Part shown: positions 60,717-64,000 of the stretch, piece by piece
Position numbering within the stretch: the stretch's first letter is position 1
Layout of the letters: the number at the start of each line of letters is the position of its first letter
NCBI GenBank assembly: GCA_036676235.1
Contig: JAKFDI010000012.1
Span: forward strand, 106,200 to 170,199
Direction: 5' to 3'
DNA length: 64,000 nucleotides
DNA from: JAKFDI01 sp036676235
GTDB lineage: Bacteria; Pseudomonadota; Gammaproteobacteria; Burkholderiales; Burkholderiaceae_C
Program-made: the position numbers and the translations under genes
Notes under the pieces: generated by a model
What the model was told of the DNA's origin: nothing
What the model saw: only the letters and a program-made list of their open reading frames with translations
Databases searched by the model: none

Positions 60717-61487
60717 TCAGTTCAGGGAATGGAGCGCACCGCCAAAGGCGGGCAGGCCAGCGCCGGCTTGCGGGCCGGGCGGCATCAAGACTTCGCGCGC
60801 CCAGCGGCGCAGCGTCTGCGATGTGGCGTCGTGCGGGTCGGTCGCCGGGTCGATCTGCACCCAGTCGCGCAGCACCACGCCGAGAAAGTCGTCCGCGCAG
60901 GTGGCGAGCTGCATCGCGATGCGTTCAGCGCGCGGCGAGTGCGGCGCAGCGCTGAGCATGAGGTCGAACACCACGAGGCCTGCACGCTGCGTAAGCAGCT
61001 TCATGGCCGCATAGGCGTGGGTCACGCTTGCCGGATGGTCGTCGGCCAGCAGCAGCGGACGGGCCTCGCTGCGGGCGAACATGCGGGTGAGGTCGCTCGC
61101 CGCGGCATGCACCAGCACCACCTCGGCCTGCGGCGCGGCATCGGCCGCCTTCTGCAGGAAGCCGGCGGTTGAGCCGTGCGTGTCGACGAAGCGCAGCGGC
61201 AGCCCGCGCGCCGCGAGGTACGACACCTTAGGCGACAGCGGCTCGATGCATTCGCACAGCTCGGCTAGCGCCATCGGCGAATGCGCTGGCGAGCGCTCGC
61301 CGGCATCGATCACCAGCGTGTGGCGGCCCTGCTCGGCAAAGGCGGTGCACAGGCGTTCGAGCATGGTGCCGCCGAAGGCCGTGTGCGGATTGGAGACCAC
61401 CGGCACGAAGCGCACCGCGGCGTGGGCGAAGAGGCGGCGCAGGCCGTCGGCCTGGTCCTGCGGCTGGCGATGGGAATGCGGAGTCAT
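60717..61487 (-). CDS. FlhG/FleN-like protein without a P-loop
   Basis: 256 residues from ATG 61487 (ATG 61502 also possible). Its slot between flhF and fliA is that of flhG, and VSNPHTAFGGTMLERL aligns with the FlhG Walker A region GKGGVGKT, but the motif, including the Lys, is lost. TLVIDAGERSP corresponds to the segment after it. It should not bind ATP in the usual MinD/FlhG way. FlhG proteins normally restrict flagellar number by stimulating FlhF GTPase. Confidence 0.75.
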   Translation of the reverse strand: MTPHSHRQPQDQADGLRRLFAHAAVRFVPVVSNPHTAFGGTMLERLCTAFAEQGRHTLVIDAGERSPAHSPMALAELCECIEPLSPKVSYLAARGLPLRFVDTHGSTAGFLQKAADAAPQAEVVLVHAAASDLTRMFARSEARPLLLADDHPASVTHAYAAMKLLTQRAGLVVFDLMLSAAPHSPRAERIAMQLATCADDFLGVVLRDWVQIDPATDPHDATSQTLRRWAREVLMPPGPQAGAGLPAFGGALHSLN

Positions 61488-61524
61488 TGTTCTGGAGTGC
61501 ATCGGGCGAGAGCTGCCGGATTCG

Positions 61525-63078
61525 TCAGGCATGCAGCGGGGCAGCGGGGCGAGCGTGGGCATGGGCCTGCGGCGCCGCGAAGATGAGGTTCACGTCGCTC
61601 GCGTCCATGCGGTAGGCGTTGCCCATGGTCGGGCGCAGCGCGCGGTGCATCAGCGCCTGCGACGACAGCCGGTGCCAGTCTTCGGGCACGCGCTGGCCGT
61701 TGGCGACGCCGATGATGGACAGGCGGTGGCGGATCAGCGGGTCGAGCGCGGGGCCGAGCTTCACGGCCTCGTCCATCTTCGAGAGGATGACGCCGCGGCA
61801 CTGCGCGGCGCGGTAGGCGATGAGCACGTCCTCGATCGTCTCGCCCTGGGCCGAGGCGTTGATGACCAGCAGCTTGCGGATGGACGGATGCGCCAGCATG
61901 TCCAGCAGCTCGCGGGTGCGGGTGTCGCGCTGCGCCATGCCGGCGGTGTCGATCAGCACCATCTTCTTGGCGGCCAGCAGGTCGAGCAGGTCTTCGAGCG
62001 AGGCGCGGTCGTGCGCGGTGTGCACCGGCACGCCGAGGATGCGGCCGTAGGTGCGCAGTTGTTCGTGCGCGCCGACGCGGTAGGCGTCCAGCGTGATGAG
62101 GCCGAGGTTGGCCGCGCCGTACTTGGCCGCGAAGGCGGCGGCAAGCTTGGCGGTGCTGGTGGTCTTGCCCACGCCCGTGGCGCCGATCAGCGCGTACACG
62201 CCGCCCTGGTCTTCGAGCGCGGCCTCGGCCTCGCCGGTCAGCAGGTTGCGCTCGAGCACGTTCGTGGCCCAGGCCATCTCGTCGGTGGCGTCGGCCGGCA
62301 GGCTTTCGGCCAGCTTGCGGATGAGCGCGGGCGAGAACCCGCAGTCCAGCAGCTTCTGCGTGAGGCGCGCCTGCGCCGGGTGGCGCTGCAGCTTCTCCAT
62401 GAAGGCGAGCGCGCCGAAGCGCTCTTCGATCAGGCCCTTCATCGAGCGCAGCTCGTCCATCATGTCGCGGTCCACCTGCTCGCGGCGGGCGTTGGCCGGC
62501 TCGGCGAGCGTAGGCACCGGGCCGGGCACGTGGATCGGCTCGGCGGGTTGCATGGCCTCGCGGCGCATGGGAGCACCCTGCTCGGCCATGCGCTCGGCCA
62601 GGCGCGGCATGCTTGGGGTCGGCTGCACGCGCACCGGTTCCGGCTCGGGCATCACGCTCATCTGCGCTTCTGCCTTGAGTGCCGCGTCGCGGCGCTTGAG
62701 CATGCGCTCGCGCACGTAATCCTGGAACGAGAGCGTGCTCATCGCGAGTTGCTCCACATCGCCCTGCACTTCTTCCACGGCAGGCGCGGGCGTGCGTGGC
62801 GCGCTGGCGGCAGCGCGGGCCGAGAAGGCGCGGCGCAGCAGCGAAGGCTGGGCGGGGGCGGGAATGGGGGCGGCTGGGGCGGCCGCGGGCGCCGTCGCCA
62901 TAGGCGCCGTGTTCGACAGGCGCTCGATGTGCTGCATGCCTTCCGGCGCCATCGCAAGCACCTCCACGCCTTCCTCGCACGGCCGCGTGGAGAGCACCAC
63001 CGCGTCATCGCCGAAGGCCTGCTTCACATGGGTCAGCGCTTCACGCGCAGTCCTGGCGACAAATCGTTTGACGTTCAT
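61525..63078 (-). CDS. flhF: Flagellar biosynthesis GTPase FlhF
   Basis: 517 residues after GGAG. N-terminal B-like region begins MNVKRFVARTAREALTHVKQ; residues 60-210 are low-complexity; the NG domain has GATGVGKTTSTAKLAA (G1, residues about 298-313), LGLITLDAYRVGAHEQL, LIDTAGMAQRD (G3) and LSKMDEA (G4). This SRP-type GTPase places the flagellum at the pole. The gene upstream, usually flhA, is not in the window. Confidence 0.96.
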   Translation of the reverse strand: MNVKRFVARTAREALTHVKQAFGDDAVVLSTRPCEEGVEVLAMAPEGMQHIERLSNTAPMATAPAAAPAAPIPAPAQPSLLRRAFSARAAASAPRTPAPAVEEVQGDVEQLAMSTLSFQDYVRERMLKRRDAALKAEAQMSVMPEPEPVRVQPTPSMPRLAERMAEQGAPMRREAMQPAEPIHVPGPVPTLAEPANARREQVDRDMMDELRSMKGLIEERFGALAFMEKLQRHPAQARLTQKLLDCGFSPALIRKLAESLPADATDEMAWATNVLERNLLTGEAEAALEDQGGVYALIGATGVGKTTSTAKLAAAFAAKYGAANLGLITLDAYRVGAHEQLRTYGRILGVPVHTAHDRASLEDLLDLLAAKKMVLIDTAGMAQRDTRTRELLDMLAHPSIRKLLVINASAQGETIEDVLIAYRAAQCRGVILSKMDEAVKLGPALDPLIRHRLSIIGVANGQRVPEDWHRLSSQALMHRALRPTMGNAYRMDASDVNLIFAAPQAHAHARPAAPLHA

Positions 63079-63552
63079 GGAATGCTCCGGGAAATCGAGG
63101 CGGCAAGACCGGCCTGCATCGACATCGAGTGTGGAAGAAGGCGAGCGACGACGATCCGGCGAGCAAGCTGCGGAAAGGCCTTCATTTGGGCTGATTCGTG
63201 CCGACTTGGCGGGCGGGCCAGCGCAGCGGGAACGAGTGATCGAGGTGTCGTCATGGCGAGAGGCCGGAGATTGGCGCGTCGTCATTGTTCCGGGGCGCGG
63301 CGCGAACTTGAGGCGGATCAGCGGGGGAGATGCGGTGCTTTTCGGGTTTGGGCGGGTGCGCCTTGCCGAAGGGCTGCGCGCCATCGCCGAAACCGGCTCG
63401 CCGTTGTGCTTGATCGAAGGCTTGGTGCGTTGTTGAGGCAGGCCGGGTCTCGCCCCGGCGGGCGAGTCACTTCTTCTGTCTCGCCAGAAGAAGTGACCAA
63501 GAAGAGGCGACCCGCAGGCGTCGCCCCTCGCGCAGCGAGGGGTGCGCTGCGA
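63079..63552. other. No gene recognised upstream of flhF
   Basis: Six-frame reading gives only short or low-information frames. The first 120 nt must hold the flhF promoter, but no sigma-28 or sigma-54 signature is evident. A short stretch at 63469-63496 has an inverted repeat around TCACTTCTTCT...AGAAGAAGTGA, at the left edge of the long repeat that follows. Confidence 0.5.
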
Positions 63553-63937
63553 TGCTCGGTCTTTGCAGCCTCGCGCAGAACTCGCTACGCGCCCTGCGGG
63601 CGCTGCGCTCAAACAGCCGCGCGAAGTCAGAAGTGGTGGGGCGCTCCCGCGCCCGGCTGCAAAGCCCTGCGCTTCTCGCCGACGCCTACGGGAAGCGGCT
63701 CGGCTCGCTGCGCATCGCCCGAAGGCGCGCCGTCGCTGCGCGACAGCACCGCTCATCAAGCCGAGGCGCAGCGAGGCGGGGCTGGTGTTGCTCTTCGGGC
63801 CCCGTGGGAGGCGTCGAGGAGCGCAGGACTTTGGCGCGGCGCGAAGCGCCTTCGTTGACTGACTTCGCGCAGCTGTTCGAGCGCAGCGGACCGCAGGGCC
63901 GCGTAGCGAGTTCTGCGCGAGCGCCAAAGTCCGAGCA
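63553..63937. repeat. Long imperfect inverted repeat
   Basis: Left arm about 63553-63630 and right arm about 63859-63937 are reverse complements with roughly 85% identity by eye, sharing GCGCAGAACTCGCTACGCG and GCGCGAAGTCAG. Inside, 63651-63697 and 63799-63841 also pair imperfectly. It is non-coding (open frames here are low-complexity shadows). The element may continue to or past 64000 (GGGTGCCCTTCTTTGGG). Confidence 0.75.
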
Positions 63938-64000
63938 CCGCAGAGCAGTCCGCTGCAAGCGGACCGCCGAGGTCGGGGTGCCCTTCTTTGGGTCAACTTT

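Noticed and set aside
63686..63996. Reading frames inside the terminal inverted repeat
   Set aside because: Frames are Arg/Ala/Ser-rich, start inside the repeat and have no Shine-Dalgarno. The DNA is better explained as a structured repeat.

Overview
The window is very GC-rich DNA from what looks like a betaproteobacterium of the Burkholderiales, probably the Rubrivivax/Leptothrix/Ideonella neighbourhood. This is inferred from gene content: two Bug-type tripartite tricarboxylate solute receptors, a Burkholderia-type porin, a PEP-CTERM protein, a DUF3305/DUF3306 formate dehydrogenase locus, the flhF-flhG-fliA order, and intergenic hairpin repeats of a Comamonadaceae style. The genes look chromosomal and mostly intact. 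I saw no rRNA, tRNA, CRISPR array, transposase or prophage.

Layout. 1-5 kb: a lipid A / envelope modification locus (PAP2 phosphatase, eptA, an OmpR-type response regulator, its kinase, dgkA) with a matching 11-bp-period direct repeat at two promoters. 5-12 kb: housekeeping and redox genes (rarD, a BNR/Asp-box protein with a MoaD-like partner, DUF3501 + Fe-S oxidoreductase + rubrerythrin, DUF502, FMN reductase). 12-23 kb: an accessory catabolic and uptake island (LysR, carboxymuconolactone decarboxylase-like, amidohydrolase, GST, CaiB CoA-transferase, two Bug receptors, a hydrolase lacking the nucleophile Ser, a MLE-like enolase, porin, crotonase). 22.7-26.5 kb: ethanolamine ammonia-lyase eutBC, a nitroreductase and small unknown genes.

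26.7-48.7 kb is a formate/molybdenum-cofactor region. It encodes a cytosolic NAD-linked formate dehydrogenase (fused NuoE-NuoF beta plus large alpha) and a Tat-exported three-subunit formate dehydrogenase. The second enzyme has its maturation set (DUF3305, DUF3306, a polyferredoxin, a TorD-like chaperone, a small Tat protein, fdhD) and two small unknown exported proteins. moeA and mobA follow. An MscS channel, a HigBA-like toxin-antitoxin pair, a GlxA-type regulator and a GST lie between the two enzymes.

48.8-64 kb: a DedA protein, mutL, an AraC regulator and a Rid-family protein. Then comes a compact signalling row: a Ser/Thr kinase fused to a periplasmic dCache-HAMP module, an alpha/beta hydrolase and a second FliA-like sigma factor. 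On the opposite strand is a flagellar/chemotaxis group (flhF, a P-loop-less FlhG-like protein, fliA, a soluble chemotaxis receptor, a methyltransferase). Three families of structured non-coding repeats sit between these genes, and the window ends in a long imperfect inverted repeat.

The most interesting leads are the kinase-hydrolase-sigma row, the shared PmrA-box-like repeat linking eptA/regulator and dgkA, the small exported proteins inside the formate dehydrogenase operon, and a recurrent -10-like hexamer exactly 6 nt before several start codons that suggests leaderless mRNAs.
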